Notes: a model not told the origin generated them from the letters alone. 64,000 nt of DNA from Puniceicoccaceae bacterium (GCA_902603705.1 CACKVQ010000003.1:1-64000); one strand, 5' to 3'. Numbered from the stretch's first letter, positions 10,219 to 20,118 are shown. Translations and numbers: made by a program.

Positions 10219-10707
10219 ATGCGCTTTTTTTTACACATTCTTATCACAACTGTACTTACAATTAATATCACTGTTTGTGGTCAAAATGTTAGTGATCAAT
10301 CATCTGAGACTGAGCAGAATGATGATAATGCATGGTTCACCAATTTTGATGAGGCAAAGGCAAAAGCAATAAAAGAGCAAAAGCCGATGCTAATAGATTT
10401 TACTGGTTCAGACTGGTGTGGATGGTGCATTAAACTTGACGATGAAGTTTTCAGCCAGGCGAATTTTCAAGAATTTGCGTCTGATTCGCTAGTTTTAGTC
10501 GAGATTGACTTTCCGAAAAACAAGGTGCAGTCTGAAGAATTAAGGTTACAAAATAAGGCTTTAGCTGAAAAGTACTCGATACGAGGATTTCCAACGATTT
10601 TGTTACTTTCTCCTGAAGCTGAACTGATCGAAAAGACAGGTTATCAAAGTGGAGGTGCAAAATCTTATGTTAATCACATCAAGAATATTTTGAACATAAT
10701 CAATTAG
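10219..10707 (+). CDS. Exported thioredoxin-like protein (CGWC)
   Basis: A protein of 162 residues with an N-terminal signal peptide (hydrophobic residues 3-20, ending VCG, possibly a lipoprotein or type I cleavage site), then a thioredoxin fold of the thioredoxin_7 type: FTGSDWCGWCIKL with the redox pair Cys67 and Cys70, and the cis-proline region RGFPTILLL. This variant, fused to nothing else, is common in Bacteroidota and Verrucomicrobiota, where it acts as a periplasmic thiol-disulfide oxidoreductase. The substrate is not known. It stands alone upstream of the rplY cluster. Confidence 0.8.
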   Translation: MRFFLHILITTVLTINITVCGQNVSDQSSETEQNDDNAWFTNFDEAKAKAIKEQKPMLIDFTGSDWCGWCIKLDDEVFSQANFQEFASDSLVLVEIDFPKNKVQSEELRLQNKALAEKYSIRGFPTILLLSPEAELIEKTGYQSGGAKSYVNHIKNILNIIN

Positions 10708-10871
10708 ATCTCATGTCGCTAATGTGATCACAAGTAGGGCGATCTATTTACACAGATTACCTCAAAAAATCCCTAAACAAAGGGTTGCTTTTCGTATCCT
10801 CCGATTTACTGTGTTCGACTTTTTACCAATTCTGTCCTTTCTTTAGAACCAATACATAACAGATTTTAGAC

Positions 10872-11558
10872 ATGCAACAGTACACTCTTAATATAGCTTC
10901 ACGCAAAGAAAAGGGACGGGGCGTTGCTCGCAGACTACGTGAAGCGGGTAAAATCCCTGCCTCTATATATGGCCAAGGCAATGCTCGATCCATCACTGTA
11001 TCGGCGGTAGACTTTCGCGATTTAAATCGTAAAATTGGTGGTGGTGCAGCTCTTATTGAACTCACAGACGAAGAAGGAGAGTCAGCGCTTTGTCTGGTGC
11101 AAGATATTCAACACCATGCATTTAAAAGAAGAATTGACCATATAGACTTCCAAGAAGTCGAGCGAGGTCACGCTTTCAAAACTAAGGTGCCTGTTCACCT
11201 GGAAGGGGAAGCAGATTGTCTTGGCGTGAAAAACGAAGGCGGCGTTCTTGACCACAAGTCGCACGAAGTCGACATCAGGTGTCGTCCTTCTAAGTTGCCT
11301 GACTTTGTAGTTGCGGATGTTTCTAACCTAAATGTAGGTGAAACCATTCAAATTAGTGACTTACCTGAAGTAGACGGTGTTGAGTACCTAGGTGAATCTA
11401 GTTTGGTCATTGTGTCCGTTCAGCAACCGACTGTATTTGTGGAAAAAACAGAAGCGGTCGATGAGATCGCTGCGGATGAAGTTCCAGCTACAGAAGTAAG
11501 TGATGATTCTAGTGAAGGATCTGAGGAAGGATCGAAGGAAGATTCTGATAGTGACTAA
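10872..11558 (+). CDS. rplY: Ribosomal protein bL25 (TL5/CTC form)
   Basis: A 5S rRNA-binding protein of 228 residues. The N-terminal L25 domain (about 1-95, IASRKEKGRGVARRLREAG and IPASIYGQGN) is followed by the beta-rich TL5 C-terminal domain (about 100-190, KVPVHLEGEA). After that comes an acidic Ser/Asp/Glu-rich tail (about 195-228), typical of the long CTC form but probably disordered. It opens the cluster rplY-pth-rpsF-ssb-rplI-dnaB, with 48 bases to pth. The ATG is preceded by an AT-rich leader without a Shine-Dalgarno motif. Confidence 0.93.
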   Translation: MQQYTLNIASRKEKGRGVARRLREAGKIPASIYGQGNARSITVSAVDFRDLNRKIGGGAALIELTDEEGESALCLVQDIQHHAFKRRIDHIDFQEVERGHAFKTKVPVHLEGEADCLGVKNEGGVLDHKSHEVDIRCRPSKLPDFVVADVSNLNVGETIQISDLPEVDGVEYLGESSLVIVSVQQPTVFVEKTEAVDEIAADEVPATEVSDDSSEGSEEGSKEDSDSD

Positions 11559-11606
11559 ATTTTACCCGGTTAGTTTCCTAACTAGCCAATAACGTTCTTT
11601 TATAAA

Positions 11607-12206
11607 ATGTCCATCGCGGTCATTGCCGGCTTAGGAAATCCAGGTTCTGCATACCGCAATACCCGACACAACATAGGTTTCGATCTTATCGATCACATCG
11701 CTGCAAAGTACAGCGTCACATGGAAAAATAGTGTTCGATTTGAAGCAGAGACTGCGTTACTTGAAACTGATAATCTAAAACTTATGCTCATCAAGCCATC
11801 GTCATTCATTAACCATAGCGGTCGATCCATCGGTGCAGTTCTTAGATACCTTAAGTTGTCTCCAGAATCCTTACTTGTAATTTATGACGATCTTACTTTA
11901 GAATTAGGTCGTACTAAACTTAGTATTTCAGGTAGTTCAGGTGGACACAACGGCATTGAAAATTTACTTGCGCAAGTCGGCCAAGGATTTGCTCGTTATC
12001 GGATTGGCATTGGTGCGAAGCCTCAAAAAGATATGGACCTTGCCGACTATGTTTTAAGTAAATTTACTAAAAATGAACAAACTATATTAGCAGACTGCCG
12101 AACTACTTATATAGATCAATTATTTTTGATCTTAAACGATGGTTTGGTAGCCGCTATGAACACAATCAATCAAATCAAATCTACACCGCATGAGCGTAAT
12201 AACTAA
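11607..12206 (+). CDS. pth: Peptidyl-tRNA hydrolase
   Basis: Frees tRNA from peptidyl-tRNAs that drop off the ribosome. The protein of 199 residues has AGLGNPGSAYRNTRHNIGF near the N-terminus, containing the catalytic His21 and substrate-binding Asn11, then KPSSFINHSG, the catalytic Asp in VIYDDL, and GGHNGIENL. Length agrees with bacterial Pth. The end of the gene overlaps the start of rpsF by 17 bases, so the two are probably translationally linked. The pairing with bL25 just upstream is common in bacteria. Confidence 0.95.
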   Translation: MSIAVIAGLGNPGSAYRNTRHNIGFDLIDHIAAKYSVTWKNSVRFEAETALLETDNLKLMLIKPSSFINHSGRSIGAVLRYLKLSPESLLVIYDDLTLELGRTKLSISGSSGGHNGIENLLAQVGQGFARYRIGIGAKPQKDMDLADYVLSKFTKNEQTILADCRTTYIDQLFLILNDGLVAAMNTINQIKSTPHERNN

Positions 12207-12489
12207 AAATACCTATAAAGCCACCTTTATCCTAGACCTCCGCGAATCTGAAGACGATTCAGCTAAGGTCATTTCTGACCTAAATGAGCTTCTTAGGTCC
12301 CTCGGCGGCGAACCAAGCGATAGTGAAGACTTAGGTATGCGCGAATTTGCTCGCGCTGCTGATAGTCGCTTTACGCAGGGGCACTACGTCGAAATATATT
12401 TCGAGTCTACCAGCAAGTTACCACTTATATTTAAAGAGAAACTAAAACTCGACAAGCGTATCAACCGTATTTTCATAGAATCTAAATAA
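12190..12489 (+). CDS. rpsF: Ribosomal protein bS6
   Basis: A small-subunit protein of 99 residues. It shows the ferredoxin-like alpha/beta fold pattern of S6 (YKATFILDLRESEDD, FTQGHYVEIYFES, LDKRINRIFIES). The sequence is divergent and lacks the acidic C-terminal extension seen in some species. The identification rests strongly on context: it lies directly between pth and ssb-rplI, the classic rpsF-ssb-rplI order. It starts inside the 3' end of pth. Confidence 0.88.
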   Translation: MSVITKNTYKATFILDLRESEDDSAKVISDLNELLRSLGGEPSDSEDLGMREFARAADSRFTQGHYVEIYFESTSKLPLIFKEKLKLDKRINRIFIESK

Positions 12490-12510
12490 TACTATAAATA
12501 AACTGTAATT

Positions 12511-12966
12511 ATGGCCTCATTCAATAAAGTCATCCTTTTAGGAAACCTTACGCGTGATCCTGAAACCCGCGTAACTGCTAGTGGGGTCACAATCTGCAAG
12601 CTGGGATTGGCTACTTCTCGTGTTTATGTGACTAAGGATGGCGAGCGTCGCGAAGATACGACATTCGTCGATATTGACGCCTTTGGCAAACAAGCAGAAG
12701 TCATTACTAAATATATGCGTAAAGGGCGCCCTTTAATGGTAGAGGGTCGATTGAAACTTGACCAGTGGGAAAGTCCAGAAGGTCAGAAGCGATCCAAGTT
12801 AGGAGTGGTCCTAGAGAATTTTCAGTTTGTCGGAGGGCGTGATGAAGATGATTTAAGCTCAAATAATTATGAAGAGAATTCTCCGCCTAAACGCGATACA
12901 AAATATGTTAATGAGGAGGATGTCCCTTCGAGTGGTGACTCGCTAGACGAAGACGTTCCCTTTTAA
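12511..12966 (+). CDS. ssb: Single-stranded DNA-binding protein
   Basis: A protein of 151 residues with an N-terminal OB fold (about 1-110: FNKVILLGNLTRDPETR, FVDIDAFGKQAE, GRPLMVEGRLKLDQW), a short flexible linker and the acidic tip DEDVPF, which matches the conserved DDDIPF tail used to recruit replication and repair partners. It would coat single-stranded DNA as a tetramer. Its place between rpsF and rplI is the conserved one, and dnaB follows shortly after. Confidence 0.95.
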   Translation: MASFNKVILLGNLTRDPETRVTASGVTICKLGLATSRVYVTKDGERREDTTFVDIDAFGKQAEVITKYMRKGRPLMVEGRLKLDQWESPEGQKRSKLGVVLENFQFVGGRDEDDLSSNNYEENSPPKRDTKYVNEEDVPSSGDSLDEDVPF

Positions 12967-13026
12967 AGCTCCTCTTCTTTAGACCTTCAATTTTATATTA
13001 CAAATTACACATTAAATTAATTTATT

Positions 13027-13533
13027 ATGGCAGAAAATCATGTACTCCTTCTTCAAGCTATCAGTGGACTCGGCGCGGAAGGCGACACAGTCAAAGTAAA
13101 AGCTGGCTATGCACGCAATTTTCTTTTGCCTCGCAAGCTTGCTTTGCCAATTACGCAAGCTAACAAGAAGCAAGTGGAAGCGCTTCTCAAAGCTCGCGAG
13201 TTACGAGAGCAGGAAGAGTTTGAAAATGCACGATCATTAAGTGAACGTATCGAGAAGACCAGCATCGCTATCCCCGTGAAAACAGGAGAGGGTGGTAAAA
13301 TGTTTGGTGCGGTGACTGCTAATGAACTAATTGATCGCCTTAAAGAAGAGGGGATTGATTTAACAAGGAAACAACTCCAGCTACCTTCACCAGTAAAGGT
13401 CATTGGTTCGCACACTGTATCGATCAAAATCCACTCAGAGATTGAATCGGAGCTTAAGTTCGAGGTCGTATCTGAAAATCCAATTGAAGAGAGTATGGGA
13501 TCACAAGAAGAAGTTGTTCATATCGACGATTGA
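13027..13533 (+). CDS. rplI: Ribosomal protein bL9
   Basis: A large-subunit protein of 168 residues. The N-terminal rRNA-binding domain carries the family signature (GLGAEGDTVKVKAGYARNFL, then PRKLA). A long connecting helix rich in Glu, Arg and Lys (about 50-80) follows, then the C-terminal domain with GKMFGAVTANELIDRLKEEG. About 15 extra acidic residues close the protein. It sits 38 bases ahead of dnaB in the ribosomal/replication cluster. Confidence 0.95.
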   Translation: MAENHVLLLQAISGLGAEGDTVKVKAGYARNFLLPRKLALPITQANKKQVEALLKARELREQEEFENARSLSERIEKTSIAIPVKTGEGGKMFGAVTANELIDRLKEEGIDLTRKQLQLPSPVKVIGSHTVSIKIHSEIESELKFEVVSENPIEESMGSQEEVVHIDD

Positions 13534-13571
13534 TTTGACGGCTCAGTAGTAGCGTCCTATTACAATACGTA

Positions 13572-15011
13572 ATGCCATCTAATTCAGAGACGAAGGGCCG
13601 AATTTCTGTCGGTAAGGACTCTAAAATCAAGCGTTCTAATTCGCATGCTGAAGACAGCATTCGTATACAACCTCACAGTATCGAAGCGGAAGAAGGACTC
13701 CTAGCAGCGTGTCTAATAGACGGAGGCCAAGAGGTGATTACCGCTTGTATCGAGTCTCATATCACTCCGGAATCTTTCTTCAAGCGACAGCATCAGGTAA
13801 TTTTTGAATCGATCTTAGCGCTCTATGAGCAAGGGTCACCTGTTGATGAAATCGTGCTACATGATCATCTTTGTAAGAGTGGTACCGAAGATGAATCAGG
13901 TGGAATTGCTACAATTTACCACATTCAGGGCCGCATCGAGACTCCTGCGCATGCTAATTATTACGCTAAAATAGTTTATGAAAAGTATCTTTTGCGCCGT
14001 CTTATTCGCACTTCCCGGGAAGCTACGGAGGCATGCTATGAGCAACAGGAAGATATTTCGGTATTCATTGATAAGATAGAAGAGGAGATTCACAATATAA
14101 GTAGTGGACGGGTAGTCCAAGCAGCTACTCCGATTGATAAGTCGTTGGACGAGGCTGTCGTTGATATTCATGCACTCTTAAATGGCCGTAGTGATGCTGA
14201 CGGTGTACTTTCTGGTTTTCGAGATCTGGACGGTATGACATACGGTTTTCACCCTGGTCAGATGATCGTATTGGCAGCTCGTCCTTCGGTCGGTAAGACG
14301 AGTCTGGCAATGAATCTGGCTGAGCGAGCTATAAAGCCTGACGGTGGTCGCACCGCCTCCGGTGTCTTAGTCTTCAGCTTAGAAATGACGGCTTCGCAAC
14401 TGGCTTCACGCTTAATTTGTAGTCGCTCTCGTGTAGATTTTAAACGAATCCGAGACAAGTTGGTTTCCAAAAAAGAAATTGGGGAAATAACTTCTGCAGT
14501 GAATGAATTTAAAGGCACTCCTTTATGGATCGACGATGCTGCGTCCTCATCAATTTTGGATATTCGTGCCAAAGCCCGTCGAATAGATGCTAAGAATCGA
14601 CTAGGACTTATCATAATTGACTACCTCCAACTTATACGTGGCACAGACTCTCGGGCCCCTAGAGAGCAGCAGATAGCTGATATATCAAGAGGGGTCAAAG
14701 GTATGGCTAAGGAGCTAAACATACCAGTATTAGTCCTGAGTCAGCTAAACCGCGAGTCGGAAAAAGAAAACCGTAATCCGCGTCTTTCTGATTTGCGTGA
14801 GTCTGGTTCCATTGAGCAAGATGCCGATGTTGTTTTGTTGCTCCATCGCGCTAAGAAAAGCGATGATGACGAAGCAATCGATGACGGCGTTATGCCAGGA
14901 GAGGTCGAGCACATTAAATTAGTTATTGCCAAACAGCGTAATGGACCCGTAGGTGAAGTTGATTTATCTTTTGTCCGTCGCTATACTCGTTTCGAAAATT
15001 TTAAACGCTAA
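13572..15011 (+). CDS. dnaB: Replicative DNA helicase DnaB
   Basis: A hexameric helicase of 479 residues that unwinds DNA ahead of the fork. A charged N-terminal extension (about 30 residues) precedes the DnaB N domain ([18 protein letters not shown]). The C-terminal RecA-like ATPase has Walker A RPSVGKT at 237-243, Walker [11 protein letters not shown] and the downstream [10 protein letters not shown] and [14 protein letters not shown] motifs. No intein is present, although dnaB is a common intein host. It ends 28 bases before bamA. Confidence 0.96.
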   Translation: MPSNSETKGRISVGKDSKIKRSNSHAEDSIRIQPHSIEAEEGLLAACLIDGGQEVITACIESHITPESFFKRQHQVIFESILALYEQGSPVDEIVLHDHLCKSGTEDESGGIATIYHIQGRIETPAHANYYAKIVYEKYLLRRLIRTSREATEACYEQQEDISVFIDKIEEEIHNISSGRVVQAATPIDKSLDEAVVDIHALLNGRSDADGVLSGFRDLDGMTYGFHPGQMIVLAARPSVGKTSLAMNLAERAIKPDGGRTASGVLVFSLEMTASQLASRLICSRSRVDFKRIRDKLVSKKEIGEITSAVNEFKGTPLWIDDAASSSILDIRAKARRIDAKNRLGLIIIDYLQLIRGTDSRAPREQQIADISRGVKGMAKELNIPVLVLSQLNRESEKENRNPRLSDLRESGSIEQDADVVLLLHRAKKSDDDEAIDDGVMPGEVEHIKLVIAKQRNGPVGEVDLSFVRRYTRFENFKR

Positions 15012-15039
15012 AGTAGTAATCCGCACGCCCCACTTAAGT

Positions 15040-17430
15040 ATGCGCTATTTAAATCTTTTATTATTGGCCACCACCTGCTGCATTGCATTCGTATCGGTAA
15101 CAGAATCCGTTTCTGCTCAGGAGAAAGATTCGTATCCAGTTATTAATAATATTGTCCTCGAACTCTCAGGATTTCGATCGGTCAGTGATCAATATATATT
15201 AAGTAATGTTCAGTTGCGACGAGGTATGAACTATAATCCCGTACTTGTTGATCAGTCGATCCGTACACTCTACGGTACTGGCCAATTCGAGTTTGTCGAA
15301 GTTCGCCTTGCTGATGCGCAAGATGACTCTGTAGATCTTATTTTTAAATTAGTCTCAAAGTACACGATCGAGAGAGTTAATTTCAACGGAAATGAAGCTT
15401 ATTCTGATTTAAGACTCGTTTCCAAATGTGAATTTGAGAGTGGTGATCCACTAGATGAGTATCAAGTTAGCGTGGGCAAAGACGAAATTCATGCTTACTA
15501 CATTGAAAAAGGTTACGCAGACGCAGAAGTTGATTACCGAATCCAACGCGATAAAGAGACTGGTTACGCGATTGTTAATTTTGATATCGATGAGGGAAAA
15601 AAGACACGCATCGAGAAGATTAATTTTGTTGGTAATACATCTATCAAAGATAAGGATTTGCTCAGCCAGATGGAAACCACTGAGTATGGTTGGTTATCCT
15701 TTGTTACTGGATCAGGTAGATATGCTGATAAAGACTTCAAAGAAGATTTAAATATGTTACGTAGTTTCTACCGTGACTCAGGTTATCTGGATTGTGAGAT
15801 AAATGAAGACGAGATTTCTATTGAATTTTCTGATTCGGAAAATATTATAATTAATATACCAGTCTTTGAAGGAGAACTTTATTATTTAGGTGAATTCTCT
15901 GTAGATGGAGCTACCGTTTACACTAATGATGAACTTCTAAGAAATATTCGTTTAGTTTCAGGAGAGATCTTCTCTCCGCAAAGGGTTGACGACGCAGCGG
16001 CATCAATTCGCGACTACTATGCTTCTTACGGCTATCTTGAAAGTAGTGTTCGGGCTGAACGTGTTCCTAACATGGAAACCCGCCGCATCGATATAGTATT
16101 TCGCGTGCGTGAGAGCGAAAAATTTTATGTGGAGTCTATAAAGTTAGAAGGAAATACCAAATCTAAAGCTCGTGTGATCATCCGTGAGCTTGCACTCGCT
16201 CCAGGTGATGTTTTTGACAGAAAGCGGATGGAAGTAAGCGAGCGTCGTCTGAAAAATACTGGATTTTTTCAGGATGCCCGACTAAATGCTGAACCAACTA
16301 ATATTCCTGGGCGAAAAGATTTGAGTGTAACATTAAGGGAAGGTCCTACTGGGAATTTCACCTTTGGTGCTGGCTTTGGTTCTATTGAGAACGCTGTTCT
16401 CTACTTTGAATTATCTCAGGGAAATTTTGATCTATTTAACTGGCGCTCTGGTTTTCAGGGTGATGGCCAAAAGTTCCGCTTCCGTGCCTCTATGGGTTCA
16501 AGAAGTAATGAGTTACTCATCGCTTTTGAAGAGCCGTGGCTCTTCGAGCAGCGCCTGGCTTTAGGTGTCGATTTGTTTCGTGCTGAGTCGGAGTATAATA
16601 GCACCGATTATAATGAATTGCGTACAGGGTTTGAGCTTTATTTACGTCGACGACTCTTTGAACTAGTTGAGGCACGTTTTTCCTATCGATTAGAATTAGT
16701 TGATATTTTTGATGTGGACCGCAATCCATCTGCGGCTGGAGCCATAGATAATGGAGATGGTTCTATTACTGGTGACGGTGTACCTAACGTTTTTCAGCGG
16801 GCTGAGGGGGAGGAACTGGTATCAAAGTTTAGCCTCAAATTATTACGAGATAATCGCGAAACATTAATTTTTACTCGTAAAGGAAATCGTACTAGCTTAA
16901 ATTTTGAGTATGCAGGCCTGGGTGGAGATGTGGATTATTACAAGATGGAAGCCCGCACGGCCCATTTTATCCCGACCTTCGATACACTCGAACAGTCGTT
17001 CTCAATTGTTGCTCGTATCGGAAGCATATCGCCGTTTGGACAGAGCGATTTAGTTCCTTTTTATGACCGCTTTTATCTCGGTGGTCCTAATAATTTGCGA
17101 GGCTTCGATTTTCGTGAGGTAGGTCCTCGTGATGATGATAGCAGTGCGCCTGACGAAGCGGTAGGAGGAAATTCATATGGTATGATTTCGTTGGAATACG
17201 CTTTTAAAATTGCGGAACCATTAGGATTAGTGTTTTTTTACGATTGGGGTTTTGTTAATAAAAGTGACTTTGATTTTAATATGTCTGAGTACGCCGATAA
17301 CATTGGAGTGGGCGCTCGCATCATGATGATGGGCTCACCGCTTAAACTCGATCTTGGTATTCCAATAACTTCACCAGATGGTGCTGAAGGAGGTTCGCAA
17401 TTCAACTTTTCTTTCGGGACACGCTTTTAA
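15040..17430 (+). CDS. bamA: Outer membrane protein assembly factor BamA
   Basis: Core of the machine that folds beta-barrel proteins into the outer membrane. I choose the ATG at 15040, which begins at a clear signal peptide (MRYLNLLLLATTCCIAF, cut after SVSAQ); upstream in-frame codons lie inside dnaB. The mature part has repeated POTRA domains (about 35-400, for example VNFNGNEAYSDLRL, INFVGNTSIKDKDLL, IKLEGNTKSKARVI), then a 16-strand Omp85 barrel with the VRGF-like loop LRGFDFREVGPR and a C-terminal Phe (FNFSFGTRF), the usual sorting signal. Its 796 residues fit the family. It is followed by skp/ompH and lpxD, the order conserved in many diderm bacteria. Confidence 0.95.
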   Translation: MRYLNLLLLATTCCIAFVSVTESVSAQEKDSYPVINNIVLELSGFRSVSDQYILSNVQLRRGMNYNPVLVDQSIRTLYGTGQFEFVEVRLADAQDDSVDLIFKLVSKYTIERVNFNGNEAYSDLRLVSKCEFESGDPLDEYQVSVGKDEIHAYYIEKGYADAEVDYRIQRDKETGYAIVNFDIDEGKKTRIEKINFVGNTSIKDKDLLSQMETTEYGWLSFVTGSGRYADKDFKEDLNMLRSFYRDSGYLDCEINEDEISIEFSDSENIIINIPVFEGELYYLGEFSVDGATVYTNDELLRNIRLVSGEIFSPQRVDDAAASIRDYYASYGYLESSVRAERVPNMETRRIDIVFRVRESEKFYVESIKLEGNTKSKARVIIRELALAPGDVFDRKRMEVSERRLKNTGFFQDARLNAEPTNIPGRKDLSVTLREGPTGNFTFGAGFGSIENAVLYFELSQGNFDLFNWRSGFQGDGQKFRFRASMGSRSNELLIAFEEPWLFEQRLALGVDLFRAESEYNSTDYNELRTGFELYLRRRLFELVEARFSYRLELVDIFDVDRNPSAAGAIDNGDGSITGDGVPNVFQRAEGEELVSKFSLKLLRDNRETLIFTRKGNRTSLNFEYAGLGGDVDYYKMEARTAHFIPTFDTLEQSFSIVARIGSISPFGQSDLVPFYDRFYLGGPNNLRGFDFREVGPRDDDSSAPDEAVGGNSYGMISLEYAFKIAEPLGLVFFYDWGFVNKSDFDFNMSEYADNIGVGARIMMMGSPLKLDLGIPITSPDGAEGGSQFNFSFGTRF

Positions 17431-17484
17431 TCTTGCCTCATAATTAAGCTTTGATTTATGTAATTAAAAATATATTTAATACAT

Positions 17485-18027
17485 ATGAAAAATTCCTTTA
17501 TCCTCGTATCTGCATTTTTTCTAATCTATACTAGTCTGTTTGCTCAAAAGACGGCTAGCGTTGGCGTTGTCGATGTGCAGCGAGTACTCAATGATTATTC
17601 TGCTTTTCAAGCGGCCGTTGAAAAAGTGCGTGGTTCTGTTGCCCCTGTTGAAGAAGAAATGCAGAAGATGCAAGAAAATATACAGGCTATCGTAGCTGAA
17701 GGTCAGGCAGCAGAAACAAAGACAAATAATCCTGCTGCCAGCGATGAAGCTCGAGCTGAAGCAGCAGTAGAGTTGAACGATCTACGGCAGAAGCTTCAAT
17801 CGGCTCAATCTGAAATTAACCAGTTCCGTCAACAAGCACAGCAATTAGCGCAGCAAGGTCAGCAGGAAAAGCTAGCACCTCTACAAGAAAAGGCTGTCGA
17901 GGCGGTTAAATCTATTGCCTTAGAAAAGGGTATCGATTTAGTAGTACCTAGAAATCAGGTAATTTATTCTTCGGAGGCACTCGACATATCCGAAGCAGTT
18001 ATTGCTCTACTAAATGACGGAGAATGA
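17485..18027 (+). CDS. OmpH/Skp-family periplasmic chaperone
   Basis: A protein of 180 residues: signal peptide (about 1-20, ending SLFAQ), then the OmpH start VGVVDVQRVLNDYSAFQ, a long coiled coil rich in Gln, Glu and Ala (about 50-140) forming the tentacle, and the closing beta-strand region GIDLVVPRNQVIYSS. Skp trimers carry unfolded outer-membrane proteins to BamA. The position between bamA and lpxD supports the role. A strong hairpin terminator follows 21 bases after the stop. Confidence 0.88.
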   Translation: MKNSFILVSAFFLIYTSLFAQKTASVGVVDVQRVLNDYSAFQAAVEKVRGSVAPVEEEMQKMQENIQAIVAEGQAAETKTNNPAASDEARAEAAVELNDLRQKLQSAQSEINQFRQQAQQLAQQGQQEKLAPLQEKAVEAVKSIALEKGIDLVVPRNQVIYSSEALDISEAVIALLNDGE

Positions 18028-18047
18028 TTTATAAATTTTGCCTTTCC

Positions 18048-18088
18048 AAAAACCCTGTTCTCTACTAGGACAGGGTTTTTTGTTTTTG
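18048..18088 (+). terminator. Rho-independent terminator between skp/ompH and lpxD
   Basis: A stem with arms AAAAACCCTGT (18048-18058) and ACAGGGTTTTT (18070-18080) around an 11-base loop is followed by more T residues. It lies between the ompH stop and the lpxD start, so the bamA-ompH transcript probably ends here, at least in part, and lpxD may need its own promoter. This hairpin also argues against extending lpxD upstream to 18038. Confidence 0.85.
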
Positions 18089-18094
18089 AACATT

Positions 18095-19138
18095 ATGCAT
18101 ATAAAATATACTACGGAGCGTATCTTCGATATTTTAGGCGCTGACTGCATCGCAGTTGGCGAATACGAAGGAGAAATTACAGGAATTGCATCACTCTCTG
18201 AAGGAGTTACTGGTGACCTCTCTTTTTTGGGTAATAGCAAATACCGCTCTTGCTTGGAAAATTCAGAGGCTTCGGTTATACTTGTATCCCTTGACTGCGA
18301 GGAGCTGCCTAAAAAGGGGCAAATTTATATAAAATCTGAGAACCCTAGTTACGCGTTGGCGCTAATCTGCAGGGATATTGAAAATAACCTTACACCCAAA
18401 CCAGAAGCAGGCATTCACCCTAGTGCGATCATTGAGTCGGGTGCTCAAGTCTCACCCAATGCAAGTATTGGCGCATTTTGCTATATTGCATCAGGGGCAC
18501 AAGTTGGTGGTGCTGTCCTTGAGAGCCATGTATCTATAGGTCGCGGTGCTAGCGTGGCTGACGAGGCGTATTTATTTTCCCGTGTTTCAGTGGGTGACTA
18601 TTGTGAGATTGGTCCGCGTAATCGACTCATGGCGGGCTGTGTTATTGGTTCCGATGGATATGGCTATGAACTTATTGAAAATGCTCATCTACGTGTACCA
18701 CAGTTAGGCAATGTGGTTACTGATGCGGATGTGGATATAGGAGCTAATACTTGTATTGATCGTGCCCGTTTTGGCAGCACGCATATTGGATTGGGTACAA
18801 AGATCGACAATCAGGTGCAGATAGCTCATAACGTTAAGGTAGGCAAGCATTGCCTGATTGTAGCCCAAGTTGGTATTAGTGGGAGCGTTGTACTCGGCGA
18901 CGGGGTAGTTATCGGTGGACAATCTGGGATTGCTGGACACTTAAAAATAGGTACTGGCGCGATGATTGCAGCAGGTACTTCTGTCTTTGTTGATATTGAG
19001 CCACAAGGTAAGGCTCGCGGCTACCCAGCTATGCCTATGATGCAGTTTAATCGTATAGCTGTCTTACAGCGAAAGTTACCCGATTTTTTCAAAAGGTTTG
19101 ATCAATTGGAAAAAACGGTGAATTCTTTTATAAAATAG
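18095..19138 (+). CDS. lpxD: UDP-3-O-acylglucosamine N-acyltransferase
   Basis: Third step of lipid A synthesis: transfer of an acyl chain from acyl-ACP to UDP-3-O-acylglucosamine in the cytoplasm. The ATG at 18095 gives 347 residues and starts after the terminator; an ATG at 18038 would run through the terminator hairpin and is rejected. The N-terminal uridine-binding domain (about 1-100, SEGVTGDLSFLGN) is followed by left-handed beta-helix hexapeptide repeats (about 105-320, with IGADTC-like turns, DIGANTCIDR and QIAHNVKVGKHC, the last including the expected catalytic His) and a C-terminal helix. Its presence shows that the organism makes lipid A. Confidence 0.94.
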   Translation: MHIKYTTERIFDILGADCIAVGEYEGEITGIASLSEGVTGDLSFLGNSKYRSCLENSEASVILVSLDCEELPKKGQIYIKSENPSYALALICRDIENNLTPKPEAGIHPSAIIESGAQVSPNASIGAFCYIASGAQVGGAVLESHVSIGRGASVADEAYLFSRVSVGDYCEIGPRNRLMAGCVIGSDGYGYELIENAHLRVPQLGNVVTDADVDIGANTCIDRARFGSTHIGLGTKIDNQVQIAHNVKVGKHCLIVAQVGISGSVVLGDGVVIGGQSGIAGHLKIGTGAMIAAGTSVFVDIEPQGKARGYPAMPMMQFNRIAVLQRKLPDFFKRFDQLEKTVNSFIK

Positions 19139-19158
19139 TCTAATTAATTATCACACAG

Positions 19159-20109
19159 ATGAAGGAATGTAACCTTAAAATTTTTTGCGGTAACTCTAAT
19201 CCAGAACTGGCCAAAGAAATATGCGATTATCTGAGCGTGCCTTTAGGAGAAGCAGATGTTGTTAGCTTCCCTGATGGCGAGACTTTTGTACGTATTAATG
19301 AAAACATTCGGGGGTCCGACGTTTTTATTATTCAGTCGAGTTGTAATCCGGCCAATCAGAATTTAATGGAGCTCTTCATTATGATCGATGCCGCCCGCCG
19401 CGCTTCGGCCAAGCGCATATCAGCAGTAATTCCATTTTATGGATATGCTCGCCAAGATCGAAAAGACCAGCCACGCGTACCTATAACATCAAAACTCGTT
19501 GCAAATTTACTAGTTTCTGCTGGTACCGACCGTGTAATCACGGTAGATTTACATGCGCAGCAGATTCAGGGTTTTTTCGATATACCAGTAGATCACCTTT
19601 ATGCTTCTCCAGTGTTATTTCAGAGCCTCAAGGATATTGATACAAAGAATTTAACTCTTTTCTCTCCTGATGTCGGCGGGATGAAAATGGCCTCCGCTTA
19701 CGCGGGCATGCTTAATGTACCTATCGGCTTTATAGCTAAACGGCGCATGAGCGCAGAAACAGTTGAAGCGGTTTCTTTAGTTGGTGAGACTAAGGAGCGT
19801 GATATACTTTTGATTGATGATATGACAGAAACTGCGGGTACACTCTGTGCCGCTGCTAGATTACTTAAAGAAAATGGCGCAAAGTCTGTTAAGGCAGCGG
19901 TAAGTCATGGAGTTCTTAACGAGATGGGTTATTCACGCCTCGCATCCGGGGACATTGACCAGCTAATTACGACTAATACCACACCTGTTGAGTGTCGTGA
20001 GGGTGTGCCAATAACGGTACTCAGTGTAGCTGAACTTTTGGGCGAGGGCATAAAACGCATTCATAATAATGAAAGTGTGACTAGGCTCTTTGATGTAAAT
20101 GGCTTTTAA
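19159..20109 (+). CDS. prs: Ribose-phosphate pyrophosphokinase
   Basis: Makes PRPP from ribose 5-phosphate and ATP, feeding purine, pyrimidine and histidine synthesis. The protein of 316 residues has SFPDGETFVRI, the ATP-site segment YGYARQDRK, the metal-binding VDLHAQQIQGFF, the flexible-loop KRR motif (IAKRRMSAE) and the PRPP loop IDDMTETAGT, all near the family consensus. Three nearby genes in the window, guaA and hisD next to it and purF at 61 kb, use PRPP or purine products, which suits a nucleotide-supply role. Confidence 0.95.
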   Translation: MKECNLKIFCGNSNPELAKEICDYLSVPLGEADVVSFPDGETFVRINENIRGSDVFIIQSSCNPANQNLMELFIMIDAARRASAKRISAVIPFYGYARQDRKDQPRVPITSKLVANLLVSAGTDRVITVDLHAQQIQGFFDIPVDHLYASPVLFQSLKDIDTKNLTLFSPDVGGMKMASAYAGMLNVPIGFIAKRRMSAETVEAVSLVGETKERDILLIDDMTETAGTLCAAARLLKENGAKSVKAAVSHGVLNEMGYSRLASGDIDQLITTNTTPVECREGVPITVLSVAELLGEGIKRIHNNESVTRLFDVNGF

Positions 20110-20118
20110 TCACATACC

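Noticed and set aside
14953-15039. Upstream start for bamA
   Set aside because: It overlaps the end of dnaB and places 29 extra residues before an evident signal peptide at 15040.
18038-18094. Upstream start for lpxD
   Set aside because: It would put the start inside a strong terminator hairpin; the product from 18095 fits the LpxD family.
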